A DNA stretch of 64,000 nucleotides from the NCBI RefSeq assembly GCF_900091525.1, contig NZ_FMCU01000005.1:1-64000 (forward strand), given 5' to 3'. Both the position numbers and the translations under genes were made by a program. The notes beneath the pieces were generated by a model. The model did not search any database. It worked only from the letters and a program-made list of their open reading frames with translations, and was not told where the DNA came from. The stretch's first letter is position 1. Every line of letters starts with the position of its first letter. The stretch comes from Micromonospora matsumotoense. Its GTDB lineage: Bacteria; Actinomycetota; Actinomycetes; Mycobacteriales; Micromonosporaceae. Shown one piece after another: positions 34,536 to 43,149 of this stretch.

Positions 34536-35253
34536 ATGGGGGAACAGATGATCTCTCGGCGCCTTCGCGCGCTTTCCGCCGCCGTGGCAGCCGCCACGGT
34601 CGCTCTGTCGATCGCGACTCCGGCCATGGCGGCACCGGCCACCGGGCCGGTTCTCGACATCACGTCGATCGCCTTCGACCGTCCGCAGGTCGACGTCACC
34701 GAGGACTACGCCGCGGTCAGCCTGACGTGGACGACCACCGACCGGGCTGCCGGGGCGGGAACGTCGCGTTCTACGGCACGGCCCACGGTGCTCCCGACCT
34801 CGGCCTGACCGTTACCCAGGTGCCGGACGAGAAGGCGCCGGTGGTGTTCTCGGCGAGGTTGCCCAAGGCGACCCGGACGTCCCAGGAGACCGCAGACGCG
34901 TGGGGTCTCGGCTTCGACGTCACGATCGAGGTCGACGAGTTCGCGCCGATCTCGTCGACCAGCGCGACGAACTATGACAGCACGGGGGCTTCCCGGGGCG
35001 GCATGTACGGGAGCCGGCACGACCTGACAGCCCGGACGACCCGCCCCCTGTGGGCCGGGCCGTCCGGGACAGTGCGGGCGAGGACCGCGGTGCCGGTCCG
35101 GCCCGAGGGCTTTCCTTGGGTCCGGGGCACTGCCCTGCCGCAATGCTCGACTGTCAGGCCGACGCCACCCGGTGCCGGCCTGACGGCTTTGGCGGCAACC
35201 CGCCGGGTGGAAACCGGGGACGGCACTCCGCGGCGATCATCAACACCATGTGA
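34536..35253 (+). pseudogene. secreted hypothetical protein, frame-shifted
   Basis: The ATG at 34536 follows GAGGAGT. The product begins with a good Sec signal (RRLRALSAAVAAATVALSIA, cleavage near AMAAPA), then DITSIAFDRPQVDVTEDYAA and VSLTWTTTDRAA. The frame then stops at 34808 after random residues. Another frame continues the same style of protein from about 34760: NVAFYGTAHGAPDLGLTVTQ, APVVFSARLPKATRTSQETA, FDVTIEVDEFAPISSTSAT. A third frame holds a natural-looking end, DGFGGNPPGGNRGRHSAAII, stopping at 35253. At least two indels are needed to restore one frame. The ancestral protein looks like a small extracellular Ig-like protein; function unknown. Confidence 0.6.
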
Positions 35254-35338
35254 CGTATCCTGCACGCGACTCTGGGTGATTGTCAGAGGTGATTTGCCGG
35301 TCTCGATCCTGTTATGTCATTGCAAGTTGTGATCAATC

Positions 35339-35368
35339 TTGACCTTGTTGCGAAATGCTTCTTAGGGT
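35339..35368 (+). promoter_or_regulatory. promoter candidate for the prenyl-indole operon
   Basis: TTGACC (35339-35344), 18-bp spacer and TAGGGT (35363-35368), 38 bp upstream of the prenyltransferase ATG. It lies in the most AT-rich stretch of the neighbourhood (35254-35400), which contains no gene. Sequence-based guess. Confidence 0.45.
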
Positions 35369-35405
35369 CTCTTTTGGTCGTCGGCTTGATCGGGAGAGAG
35401 AACTG

Positions 35406-36545
35406 ATGGACGAAGTGTCCCTTTCCGATCGTCTGAGCGACCAGCTGAGGCGTTTGTGCGAGGTCAGCGGGATCAGTGCGGCGGAGCCGCTGGAACTGCT
35501 GGAAAGCCTGCTCGGACCGGCCGGCCCACAGCCGTTGTCGGCCCCGCCGGGGTGGCCGTCCAACGTCGCGGACGACCACACTCCGGTGGAGTTCTCCATC
35601 GCCTTCAGCGCGACCGAACCGCCCACCGTGCGGATTCTGGGCGAGACGTTGGGGACACCACCCGCCCGGTTGACCAACATGCTCGCCACCCAGCGGTTCC
35701 TCGACCGGCAGGCACACCGCGCCGGCCTGTCCACGTCCCGGCTGGATTCGGTGCGCGACCTGTTCGCCACCTACCACCCGCAGGGCACCTTCGCCCTCTG
35801 GTGCTCACTGGTCTTCCGCAGCGGCCGGCGACCCGAGTTCAAGGTCTACCTCAATCCGGAGCTCCGGGGGATCGACCGGGCACCGGCCCTGGTCTCCGAG
35901 GCGCTGCACCGACTCGGACTGGGCAGGTCCTACCGGGCGATGCTCGACCGCAGCATCCGTCCGGGCGAGCTGGGTCACCGGGACCGGCTGACGTTCTTCG
36001 CCCTCGACCTGCATGACGGCGCCCAGGCCCGGGTCAAGCTCTACCTGACCCACCATGACGCCTCGGTGCGGGACGTCGTCCGGGCGGCCGGCGTGGTCCA
36101 CGACGTGGATGCGACCCGCCTCGCCGAGTTCGCCGCGCTGGCCGGTGGCGGCCGGACCCGGTTCGCCGGTCTCCCGCTGGTCGGCAGCTACACCCTGGTC
36201 GAGGGGGTCGACCGGCCGGTCGGCTACAGCCTCTACGTGCCGATCCGGGGCTACGTCGAGGACGACGAGGAGGCGTACGACCGGGTGGTGGCGGTGCTGG
36301 ACCACTGCGGGTTCGACCACACGGTGCTGGATCGGGCGCTCGCCGCGGTGGCCCGCCGGCCGCTGCGCGACGGGGTCGGACTGATCCCGCACCTGTCGCT
36401 GCGGATGGGCGCTCCCCGGCCGGGGGTGACCGTCTACCTGTCGGCCGAGGCTTACCAGGTGAGCCCGCCGGTGCGCCACCCGTGGACCGTGGACGGTGCG
36501 GCACTGGCGGCTCCGACCGGCCGTGCCGGCGCGGGACACCCCTGA
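35406..36545 (+). CDS. DMATS-type indole/tryptophan prenyltransferase
   Basis: 379 residues, ATG with GGGAGAGAACT upstream. The sequence has the ABBA-fold pattern of bacterial dimethylallyltryptophan synthases: PVEFSIAFSATEPPTVRILG, FALWCSLVFRSGRRPEFKVY, LNPELRGIDRAPALVSEAL, ARVKLYLTHHDASVRDVVRA and GLIPHLSLRMGAPRPGVTVY. The Arg/Lys residues in RxxFKVYLNP and RVKLYL are the pyrophosphate-binding shield of this fold. The substrate is probably L-tryptophan or indole with dimethylallyl diphosphate. Bacterial homologues paired with tryptophanase make 6- or 5-prenyl indole derivatives (IptA/IptB of Streptomyces). Which ring position is prenylated cannot be read from sequence. First gene of a two-gene operon. 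Confidence 0.9.
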   Translation: MDEVSLSDRLSDQLRRLCEVSGISAAEPLELLESLLGPAGPQPLSAPPGWPSNVADDHTPVEFSIAFSATEPPTVRILGETLGTPPARLTNMLATQRFLDRQAHRAGLSTSRLDSVRDLFATYHPQGTFALWCSLVFRSGRRPEFKVYLNPELRGIDRAPALVSEALHRLGLGRSYRAMLDRSIRPGELGHRDRLTFFALDLHDGAQARVKLYLTHHDASVRDVVRAAGVVHDVDATRLAEFAALAGGGRTRFAGLPLVGSYTLVEGVDRPVGYSLYVPIRGYVEDDEEAYDRVVAVLDHCGFDHTVLDRALAAVARRPLRDGVGLIPHLSLRMGAPRPGVTVYLSAEAYQVSPPVRHPWTVDGAALAAPTGRAGAGHP

Positions 36546-36564
36546 TTCCATCGAGGAGCGAACT

Positions 36565-37971
36565 GTGTCCGTGGACCTGCACCAGATGTTGCCCCCGTAC
36601 CGGATCAAGGTGGTCGAGCCGATCCCCTTCCTCAGCCCGCAGGAGCGGCGGGCGGCCCTCGCGGAGGCGGGATACAACCCGTTCCACCTGCGCGCCGACC
36701 AGATCACCATCGACCTGCTGTCGGACTCCGGCACCGGGGCCACCTCGGCCGCGCAGGAGGCTGCCGCCGCGCTCGGCGACGAGTCCTACGCCGGGGCGCG
36801 CTCCTGGTTCCGGTTCCGCGACGAGGTCCACGACCTCACCGGCTATCCGCACATCCTCCCGGTCCACCAGGGGCGGGCCGGTGAGCGGGTGCTCTTCACC
36901 GGGCTGCTGAAGCCCGGCCAGCTCTGTCTCAGCAACACCCACTTCGACACCACCCACGCCAACGTCAAGCTGGCCGGGGCGGAGCCACGGGACCTGCCGT
37001 GCCCGGCCGCGTTCGACCTCGACAGCCCGGACCCGTTCAAGGGCAACATCGACCTGGACGCGTTAACGCGCACCCTCACCGGGCCGGAGCGGGACCGGGT
37101 CGGCCTGGTCCTGATGACCATCACCAACAACGGGCTCGGCGCGCAGCCGGTGTCGATGGCCAACCTCACCGCCGTCCGTGACCTCTGCCGCCGCCACGAG
37201 GTGCCGTTCTTCCTGGACGCGGCCCGGTTCGCCGAGAACGCCTGGCTGGTCGGTCAGCGCGAGCCGGGCTACCAGGACTGGACGCCACGGCAGATCGCCA
37301 CCCACGCCTTCGGGCTCGCCGACGGCTGCGTGGTGAGCCTCAAGAAGGACGGTCTGTCGGCCATCGGCGGGCTCATCGGGTTGCGCGACGACGACCTGCA
37401 CGCCCGGTGCGAGGCGAACCTGATCGCCACCGAGGGCTTCTCCACCTACGGCGGGCTGGCCGGCCACGACCTCGAACGGCTCGCCCAAGGGCTGCGCGAG
37501 GTGGTCGAACCCGGCTACCTGCGGGCCCGGGCCGCCTCCACCGCCCGGCTGGCCCGGCTGATCAACGAGGCCGGGGTGGACACCGTCCAACCGGCGGGCA
37601 TCCACGCCCTCTACCTCAACGCCGGCCGGCTGCTGCCCCACCTGTCACCGCAGGAGTTCCCCGGCCACGCCCTCGGCTGCCAGCTCTATCTCGACGGCGG
37701 CATCCGCTGTGCCGAACTGGGCTCGCTCTATCTGGGCGGGATGGACGACCAGCACCGGCTGGTCACCCCGGCCCCCTTCGAACTGGTGCGCCTGGCCATC
37801 CCGCGCCGGGTCTACACCGACACCCACCTTGAGTACGTGGCCGCCGTCCTCGCCGACATCGCCAAGGAACCCGGGCGGGTATCCGGCTACCGGGTGGTCT
37901 CGTCACCACCCCTGTTGCGCCACTTCAAGGTGCGGTTGGCACCGATCCCGGCGGCGGGCAGCACCGACTGA
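36565..37971 (+). CDS. tnaA: tryptophanase (tryptophan indole-lyase)
   Basis: 468 residues. The GTG at 36565 has GAGGAGCG upstream and starts 19 bp after the prenyltransferase stop. It cleaves tryptophan, or here probably prenyl-tryptophan, to the indole, pyruvate and ammonia, using PLP. Marks: PPYRIKVVEPIPFLS, IDLLSDSGTGATSAAQEAAA, GDESYAGARSWFRF, PVHQGRAGERVLF, NTHFDTTHANVKLAGAEPRD, MTITNNGLGAQPVSMANL, FLDAARFAENAW, and the PLP lysine in VVSLKKDGLSAIGG (Lys261). Pairing with a DMATS enzyme is the IptA/IptB arrangement. Beta-tyrosinase is the closest alternative, but context favours tryptophanase. Confidence 0.9.
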   Translation: MSVDLHQMLPPYRIKVVEPIPFLSPQERRAALAEAGYNPFHLRADQITIDLLSDSGTGATSAAQEAAAALGDESYAGARSWFRFRDEVHDLTGYPHILPVHQGRAGERVLFTGLLKPGQLCLSNTHFDTTHANVKLAGAEPRDLPCPAAFDLDSPDPFKGNIDLDALTRTLTGPERDRVGLVLMTITNNGLGAQPVSMANLTAVRDLCRRHEVPFFLDAARFAENAWLVGQREPGYQDWTPRQIATHAFGLADGCVVSLKKDGLSAIGGLIGLRDDDLHARCEANLIATEGFSTYGGLAGHDLERLAQGLREVVEPGYLRARAASTARLARLINEAGVDTVQPAGIHALYLNAGRLLPHLSPQEFPGHALGCQLYLDGGIRCAELGSLYLGGMDDQHRLVTPAPFELVRLAIPRRVYTDTHLEYVAAVLADIAKEPGRVSGYRVVSSPPLLRHFKVRLAPIPAAGSTD

Positions 37972-38072
37972 TCCCGCTGCGACGCGGTGGCTCCGGTACG
38001 CCCACGTGGTGGACCGGCGTCACCGCGCGCCACACAGGCAGAGGTGGTGGAGTGGGGCTCCGGGCTCGCCGC

Positions 38073-38627
38073 TCAGGTGGTGGCGGGCAGCCGGGCCAGG
38101 GCGTGCCGCACCAACTCGATCAACGCCTGCTTGCTGGAGGCCCGGTCCCGCGCGTCGCACCACAGCAGCGGCACGGTCTCGTCCAACTCCAGCGCGCTGC
38201 GGATCTCATCCTCGGTGTAGGGGCACTCGCCGTAGAAGCGGTTGACGGCGGCGACGAAGGGGATGCCCCGGCGCTCGAAGTAGTCGACGGCGGGGAAGCT
38301 GGTGCCGAGCCTGCGGGTGTCGACCAGCACGATCGCCCCCACCGCGCCCTGGGCCAGCTCGTCCCAGATGAACCAGAACCGGTCCTGCCCCGGGGTGCCG
38401 AAGAGGTAGAGCACGACGTCGTTGCTGATGGTGATCCGACCGAAGTCCAACGCGACCGTGGTGCTCGTCTTGCCCTCGACGCCGGTGATGTCGTCCACCC
38501 CGATGCTGGCCTGGGTGAGGACCTCCTCGGTGACCAGTGGCGGAATCTCGCTGACCGATCCGACCAGGGTGGTCTTGCCGGTGCCGAAGCCGCCCGCCAC
38601 GACGACCTTCACCGATTTCCGATCCAC
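38073..38627 (-). CDS. cvnD: conservon small GTPase-like protein (CvnD type)
   Basis: 184 residues. The P-loop is VVVAGGFGTGKTTLVGSVSE, switch II region LYLFGTPGQDRFWFIWDELA, and VLVDTRRLGTSFPAVDYFER and VNRFYGE follow. These are typical of MglA-like GTP-binding proteins in actinobacterial conservons. The last gene of cvnABCD; a 19-bp gap separates it from the DUF742 gene. CvnD acts with the sensor-like CvnA and the roadblock protein at the membrane in a G-protein-coupled-like module controlling development or metabolism. The guanine-specificity motif is degenerate (NRFYG where NKxD is expected), as in family members. Confidence 0.92.
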   Translation of the reverse strand: MDRKSVKVVVAGGFGTGKTTLVGSVSEIPPLVTEEVLTQASIGVDDITGVEGKTSTTVALDFGRITISNDVVLYLFGTPGQDRFWFIWDELAQGAVGAIVLVDTRRLGTSFPAVDYFERRGIPFVAAVNRFYGECPYTEDEIRSALELDETVPLLWCDARDRASSKQALIELVRHALARLPATT

Positions 38628-38646
38628 GTGTATCAGTCCCTCTTGT

Positions 38647-39012
38647 CTATATCCGCTGGAGGCCGGCGAGCACCGTCTCCAGCAGCCACCGGTCGGCGAT
38701 CTTCTCCTGTGCCGGCGAGCCGATGTCCAGAAAACCCTGTTCGTGGAGCACGTCCACCATCACCTTGGTGATGGTGAGCGGGCGGTGCAGGTAGGCACCG
38801 ATCTCGGCGATGGAGATCCAACCGTTGCACTGCTGGAGGATCTCCCGGTATTCCAGCTCCAGCCGGGACTGATCGGCCGGCAGGGCGATCACCTGGGTGG
38901 CCAGGTCGAGGCTGGTGTTCCGGGGGCTCGTCCGTCCGTTGACGAGGATGTAGAGCGGCACGAGCCGGCCGGCCTCCGCCTCGTCGTCGCCGTCCCACAC
39001 GTCGTGGGTCAT
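38647..39012 (-). CDS. cvnC: conservon DUF742 protein (CvnC type)
   Basis: 121 residues, start overlapping the roadblock gene stop by four bases. AGRLVPLYILVNGRTSPRNT, LDLATQVIALPADQSRLELE, YREILQQCNGWISIAEIGAY and LHRPLTITKVMVDVLHEQGF form the DUF742 winged-helix-like fold. It is a soluble partner in the conservon complex. Third of the four coupled genes. Confidence 0.92.
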   Translation of the reverse strand: MTHDVWDGDDEAEAGRLVPLYILVNGRTSPRNTSLDLATQVIALPADQSRLELEYREILQQCNGWISIAEIGAYLHRPLTITKVMVDVLHEQGFLDIGSPAQEKIADRWLLETVLAGLQRI

Positions 39013-39440
39013 GGTTTCAACCCGGGTCGGTCGGTGAGCATCATGGCGTCCAGGCGGACCTCGGAGCCGAGGTAGTCGCCGATCCGGGTCACCAGGCGAC
39101 TCATCTCGTACGCGACGGTGCCCATGTCGACGGACTGTTCGCAGAGCACCGCCAGCCGGGCGTTCTGGCCGGCGGCGGCGACGAACAGCGTCCGTCCCTC
39201 GTACTCGATGATGACCTGTTGGACCGGCCCGCTGTCGAACCGTCGGCCCATGCCCGCCGCGATGCTGTGCAGGGACGACGCGCCGGCTGCCAGCAGCTCT
39301 CCGGCGTCCTGCGGGAGCGACGTGGATTTCTGCACGATCAGCCCGTCGGTGGACAGGACAACCGCGTAGACAACGTCAGGGACCTCTACCAGATCGTCCA
39401 GGATCCAGGTCAGATCGTTCTGCGATGCCGAGTAGGTCAT
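39009..39440 (-). CDS. cvnB: conservon roadblock/LC7 protein (CvnB type)
   Basis: 143 residues. NDLTWILDDLVEVPDVVYAV, VLSTDGLIVQKSTSLPQDAG, IEYEGRTLFVAAAGQNARLA and GTVAYEMSRLVTRIGDYLGS are the roadblock/LC7 pattern of MglB-like regulators, which act on the paired GTPase. The start overlaps the sensor-kinase gene stop by four bases (ATGA), so translation is coupled. Second gene of the operon. Confidence 0.93.
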   Translation of the reverse strand: MTYSASQNDLTWILDDLVEVPDVVYAVVLSTDGLIVQKSTSLPQDAGELLAAGASSLHSIAAGMGRRFDSGPVQQVIIEYEGRTLFVAAAGQNARLAVLCEQSVDMGTVAYEMSRLVTRIGDYLGSEVRLDAMMLTDRPGLKP

Positions 39441-42031
39441 GCTTTCCTGCCTTGGTCGTCTCTGCTGGCTGGGTCCCCGGTTTTCGCCGACCGACCAGCG
39501 GCCCAGGCCTTCTGGTATCTGGTGAACCGGTCCCGGGCCTCCTCGGGTGACCGCGCGGCAGCGGGCGTCGCGTCGGACGCCTGACCGGGCAGGCCCTCCT
39601 CGCGCAGCTCGGGAGCGAGGTGCTGCTGCGGCCGTCGGTGCGGCAGGGGCGGCCGGTCGGCGACCTGGGGGCCGGGCGCACCGCTGCGGACCGCGCCCCG
39701 CTGCGCCGGAACGTCGGTCATGATGCCCCCGATGCGGTCAGGCTGTCGGGCCCCGGCGGGATCGGCCGGCGCCTGCACCGCTCCGCTCGGTGCGGTGGCC
39801 ACCATGGCGGTGGGCCGGGCCCCGGCGGCGGGGTGCAGCTCCCGTCGACCACCACCGACCGGCAGCACCGCGCCGACGCCGGGACGCGACATCGCCGTGG
39901 CGATGGTGCCGAGCGGAAGGACGCCCGGGTCGGTGCGGTCCAGGTCGGTGGTGAACGGGTCGGTGGCGATCACGCGGTCGGGCAGCAGCACGATCGCCAG
40001 CAGACCGCCGTATGCCGAGGCACGGAGGCTCACCTGGACGCCGTCCCGCTTGGCCAGCTCCGCCACCACGTGCAGGCCGACCTGCGCGCCGTCCTTGAGT
40101 GCCGTCACGTCCGGGGTGGGTGCGGTCGCCAGCAGCTCGTTCGCCCGCTCCAGCGCGTCCGCCCGCATGCCCACGCCGGCGTCCTCGATCTCGATCGCGA
40201 TGCCGCGCTTGACCTCGATGCAGGTGACCCAGACCGTGGTCTCCGGCGGGGAGAACGCCAACGCGTTGTCCAGCAACTCGGCCACCAGGTGGACGGTGCC
40301 GGCCACCGCCGGCCCGACGACCGCCACGTCGGGCGCGCTGCGCAACGTGATGCGCTGGTACTGCTGGGCCTCGGCGAAGGCCGCCAGCAGCACCCGCCGG
40401 ACCGGCACCGGGTTCTGGAAGCGCCGGCCGATCTGGCCGCCGGCCAGGATGACGAGGTTCTCCAGGAACCGGCGGGTCTGGGTGAGCTGGTGGTTGATGT
40501 CGAACAGCTCCGCCAGCAGCTTCTCGTCACCGATCCGGTTCTGCAGATCCTCGATGACCTTCAGACCGCGTTGCAGCGGGCGTTGCGGACGACGCGCGAC
40601 GCCCATCAGCATCGCGATACCCGCGGCCCGGGTCTTCGCCTCGTCGACGGCCGCGCCCGCCGCAGCCTGCAACGAGCGGTTGATGACCTCGGCGACCCGG
40701 CCGATCTCGTCGCTGCCGTACTCCTGCAGGGGCAGTTCGGCGGCGAGGTCGACCTTCTCCCGGCGGCGGAGCCGGTCCATCATGGCCGGTAGTTGCTTGT
40801 CGACCACCGCCTCGGCGTCCCGACCCAGCTGGGCGAGGCGGACCGACAGTGCCCGGTCCACCAGGATCTGCGACTGGCGGATCGCCCAGATGATCGCGGC
40901 GATGACGACGAGCAATGCGATCAGACTGCCCAGGGAGGCGGTCAGGAGCTGGGTGTTGCCGGTGCGCAGCGTCCGGGCCGAGACCGTGTCGGCCTGCACC
41001 ACGGTGAGATTGATCAGATCGTCGGAGACCTGTCGGGTGAGGGTTTCCCACTGGGCCCGGTTGAACGGCAACGCGCGGGGTGCGCCGGAACGCCAGGGCC
41101 CATTGCTGACCAGGGTCTTTTCCGCCGCGACGAGTTCCTTCCAGGAGTCGCTCGCGGTGATCTCGGCATAGCGTCGGCGGGCTTCCGGTTCCAGGTGTGG
41201 CGCCACGTTGGTGAGGCCGGCGTGATAGGCCCCCACCAGGTTGGTGAAGTCGAGATGGTCTTCCGGGCTGAGGGTGCGGGCGCCGAAAGCGCCGTCAATG
41301 GTGGAACCGGCCCGCGACATCAGGTCACTGGCGCGGAACGCCTCGGTCGCCGCGATGCCACCCTGGGCGGCGATGACGTCGGGGACGATTCTCGCCTGGG
41401 TGTCGAAGAGGCCGGTCGCGGCGTCGAGCACCCGGTTGTAGAAATCGTAGACACCCGTACCGTTGGCTGACCGGGAATCGATGGTGCTCCGCACGCTGGC
41501 CATTTCGTCCAGCAGGCCGGCCAGCGTCTCCCACCGCGTCACGATCGAGTCCGGGGCGGCGGCCAGCGCGGAGTCGGCGACGGGGCGCAGGGCGGCCAGC
41601 AGTTGGTCCGTCTGCTGCCGTTGCTCGATGAGCCGGCTCAGGTCCCGGGACGGCTGGGTCAGGTAGCTGACGCTCAGCCGCCGCTCCTGCTGGATCGACG
41701 ACAACGCGGAGACCGCCGGGATCGACACCTGCCGGACGCTGTTCGCGACCTGGCGGTTGTAGAAACCCTGGAAGATGAGATAGCCGGAGGCGACGAGCCA
41801 GACGACCAGGGCGACGACGCTGGGAATGAGCACCAGCCTGATCACGCGTCGTTTGATTGACTGCGGTCGACCGGCACGCCGACCCGATGTCGTCGGGGGG
41901 GCCTGATCGTCTGAGGCGCGGCGCGGGTCTTCGCGGTCGGCCTGTTTGTGCGCCAAGTCGTCGTATCCAATCCTGGTCAAGCCATCAACACCGGCAGTCC
42001 TGCGCCACTGGTCGACGCCGATGTGTGCCAA
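39437..42031 (-). CDS. cvnA: conservon sensor histidine-kinase-like protein (CvnA type)
   Basis: Up to 864 residues. The start is uncertain: the frame opens at a TTG (42031), and other TTG/GTG codons follow before the first membrane helix at about 65-88 (VIRLVLIPSVVALVVWLVAS). An extracellular nitrate-sensor-like domain of about 280 residues (ERRLSVSYLTQPSRDLSRLI) leads to a second helix (LLTASLGSLIALLVVIAAII), a HAMP-like region and a histidine-kinase ATPase domain (VAELLDNALAFSPPETTVWV, IEIEDAGVGM). A clear phospho-accepting His box is not obvious, as in other CvnA proteins. The last 150 residues are Pro/Ala-rich and probably disordered. It likely reports an external signal to the roadblock/GTPase module. 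Confidence 0.9.
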   Translation of the reverse strand: MAHIGVDQWRRTAGVDGLTRIGYDDLAHKQADREDPRRASDDQAPPTTSGRRAGRPQSIKRRVIRLVLIPSVVALVVWLVASGYLIFQGFYNRQVANSVRQVSIPAVSALSSIQQERRLSVSYLTQPSRDLSRLIEQRQQTDQLLAALRPVADSALAAAPDSIVTRWETLAGLLDEMASVRSTIDSRSANGTGVYDFYNRVLDAATGLFDTQARIVPDVIAAQGGIAATEAFRASDLMSRAGSTIDGAFGARTLSPEDHLDFTNLVGAYHAGLTNVAPHLEPEARRRYAEITASDSWKELVAAEKTLVSNGPWRSGAPRALPFNRAQWETLTRQVSDDLINLTVVQADTVSARTLRTGNTQLLTASLGSLIALLVVIAAIIWAIRQSQILVDRALSVRLAQLGRDAEAVVDKQLPAMMDRLRRREKVDLAAELPLQEYGSDEIGRVAEVINRSLQAAAGAAVDEAKTRAAGIAMLMGVARRPQRPLQRGLKVIEDLQNRIGDEKLLAELFDINHQLTQTRRFLENLVILAGGQIGRRFQNPVPVRRVLLAAFAEAQQYQRITLRSAPDVAVVGPAVAGTVHLVAELLDNALAFSPPETTVWVTCIEVKRGIAIEIEDAGVGMRADALERANELLATAPTPDVTALKDGAQVGLHVVAELAKRDGVQVSLRASAYGGLLAIVLLPDRVIATDPFTTDLDRTDPGVLPLGTIATAMSRPGVGAVLPVGGGRRELHPAAGARPTAMVATAPSGAVQAPADPAGARQPDRIGGIMTDVPAQRGAVRSGAPGPQVADRPPLPHRRPQQHLAPELREEGLPGQASDATPAAARSPEEARDRFTRYQKAWAAGRSAKTGDPASRDDQGRKA

Positions 42032-42301
42032 CCCTACCGTCTATCCGGTCCCGCACCGGGCCACGATTCGACGACTGTGGACGGTCGCGCCATTCGCACT
42101 GGTCAGACATTCGGGATGAGTTGCATCGATCACAGCCCCGGTAATGACGTGACGTGTGTCACTGGAGAGTGGGTGGGAACCGGCGAAACCGGCGGGTGGT
42201 CACCGGCGTCCAGTCTGTTGCTGCGGTGCCATCACCGCCGGCGTGAGGCTCAAGTGGACGACCCCCGCGAACACCCGCGGGGCCGGGTGGAGGAGCACGG
42301 G

Positions 42302-43009
42302 ATGTTGAAGGCGAAGTGGGTTACCGGGGTGGCGCTGCTGGTGTGCTCCGGGACGCTGATGGCCTGCGGGGACGGCGCCGCGACGCCCACCGGCACCGCG
42401 TCGGGCAGCGCCACACCGTCGGGCGTCGCCACCCCCTCCGGGACGGTGACGCCCAGCGGTACGGCACTGCCCGCCGACCCGGCGACGTCCCCGCCGACCG
42501 CGGCCCCGTCCAAGTCCGCCGGCAAGCCGGCGGCCACGACCAGCACGGCCCCGGTGCTGTCCGGCAAGCGGGAGGTCACCATCGTCCGGGTGCAGGCGAC
42601 CGAGTCGGGGGTGTCGCTGGACGGTGGCGAACTGGTCGAGGTCGACGACGACAGCGGACGCCAGCTGTTCGTGCCGACGCCGGCGGGTGCCGGCAAGTAC
42701 CTGATCAAGTCGTACGGCAAGCGCGACAACCACCCCGCCAGCGACGACCCGGCCTGCTGGCAGGTGGTCAACCCGGCCAACGGCGGGTCGCTCACCGTCG
42801 AGGGGGCGGCCTGCAACTCCCGCAAGCCGGCCCAGCTGTTCACCATCGCGAGCGCGGGCAAGGGCGCGTACGCGATCAGCAACAACTCGGCGTTCCTCCA
42901 GTTCTCGCCCAGCCGTGGCCTGATCCTGGAGGAGCTGGGCGACGCGCCGCTGCTGAGCACGTTCCGCCTGGTCGACAACGGTCCGGCCCGTACCCCGGCC
43001 GGCGGCTGA
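42302..43009 (+). CDS. lipoprotein with Thr-Pro-Ser-Gly repeats
   Basis: 235 residues from an ATG with GGTGGAGGAG upstream. Signal sequence KAKWVTGVALLVCSGTLMAC with a lipobox ending in LMAC-G. Then a low-complexity stalk of about 50 residues with repeated ATPSG/TPSG units. After it comes a globular part (REVTIVRVQATESGVSLDGG, RQLFVPTPAGAGKYLIKSYG, CWQVVNPANGGSLTVEGAAC) that resembles a ricin-like beta-trefoil, with two Cys that could form a disulfide. It would be anchored on the outer face of the membrane. Divergent from cvnA; the 270-bp gap 42032-42301 contains no recognisable gene. Function unknown. Confidence 0.8.
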   Translation: MLKAKWVTGVALLVCSGTLMACGDGAATPTGTASGSATPSGVATPSGTVTPSGTALPADPATSPPTAAPSKSAGKPAATTSTAPVLSGKREVTIVRVQATESGVSLDGGELVEVDDDSGRQLFVPTPAGAGKYLIKSYGKRDNHPASDDPACWQVVNPANGGSLTVEGAACNSRKPAQLFTIASAGKGAYAISNNSAFLQFSPSRGLILEELGDAPLLSTFRLVDNGPARTPAGG

Positions 43010-43016
43010 CCCACGA

Positions 43017-43085
43017 CCGGGCCGCTGCCGGTGGCGGCCCGGCCCGGCGGCGGGTCGGCGGTGTCCGGCCGACCGGACACCGCCG
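43017..43085 (+). terminator. two stacked hairpins after the lipoprotein gene
   Basis: CCGGGCCGC (43017-43025) pairs with GCGGCCCGG (43034-43042). Then CGGCGGTGTCCGG (43056-43068) pairs exactly with CCGGACACCGCCG (43073-43085) around CCGA. The first stem begins eight bases after the stop codon. No T-run; typical strong actinobacterial double terminator. Confidence 0.7.
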
Positions 43086-43149
43086 CCGCCCGACGCAGCG
43101 GTCGGAGGCGACGGGGTTGGAGTCGGACGCAGCGGGTACCGCAGCCGGC

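Noticed and set aside
34972..35265. 97-codon minus-strand frame in the decayed secreted-protein region
   Set aside because: No domain, no ribosome site, and plus-strand sequence explains the region better as a pseudogene.
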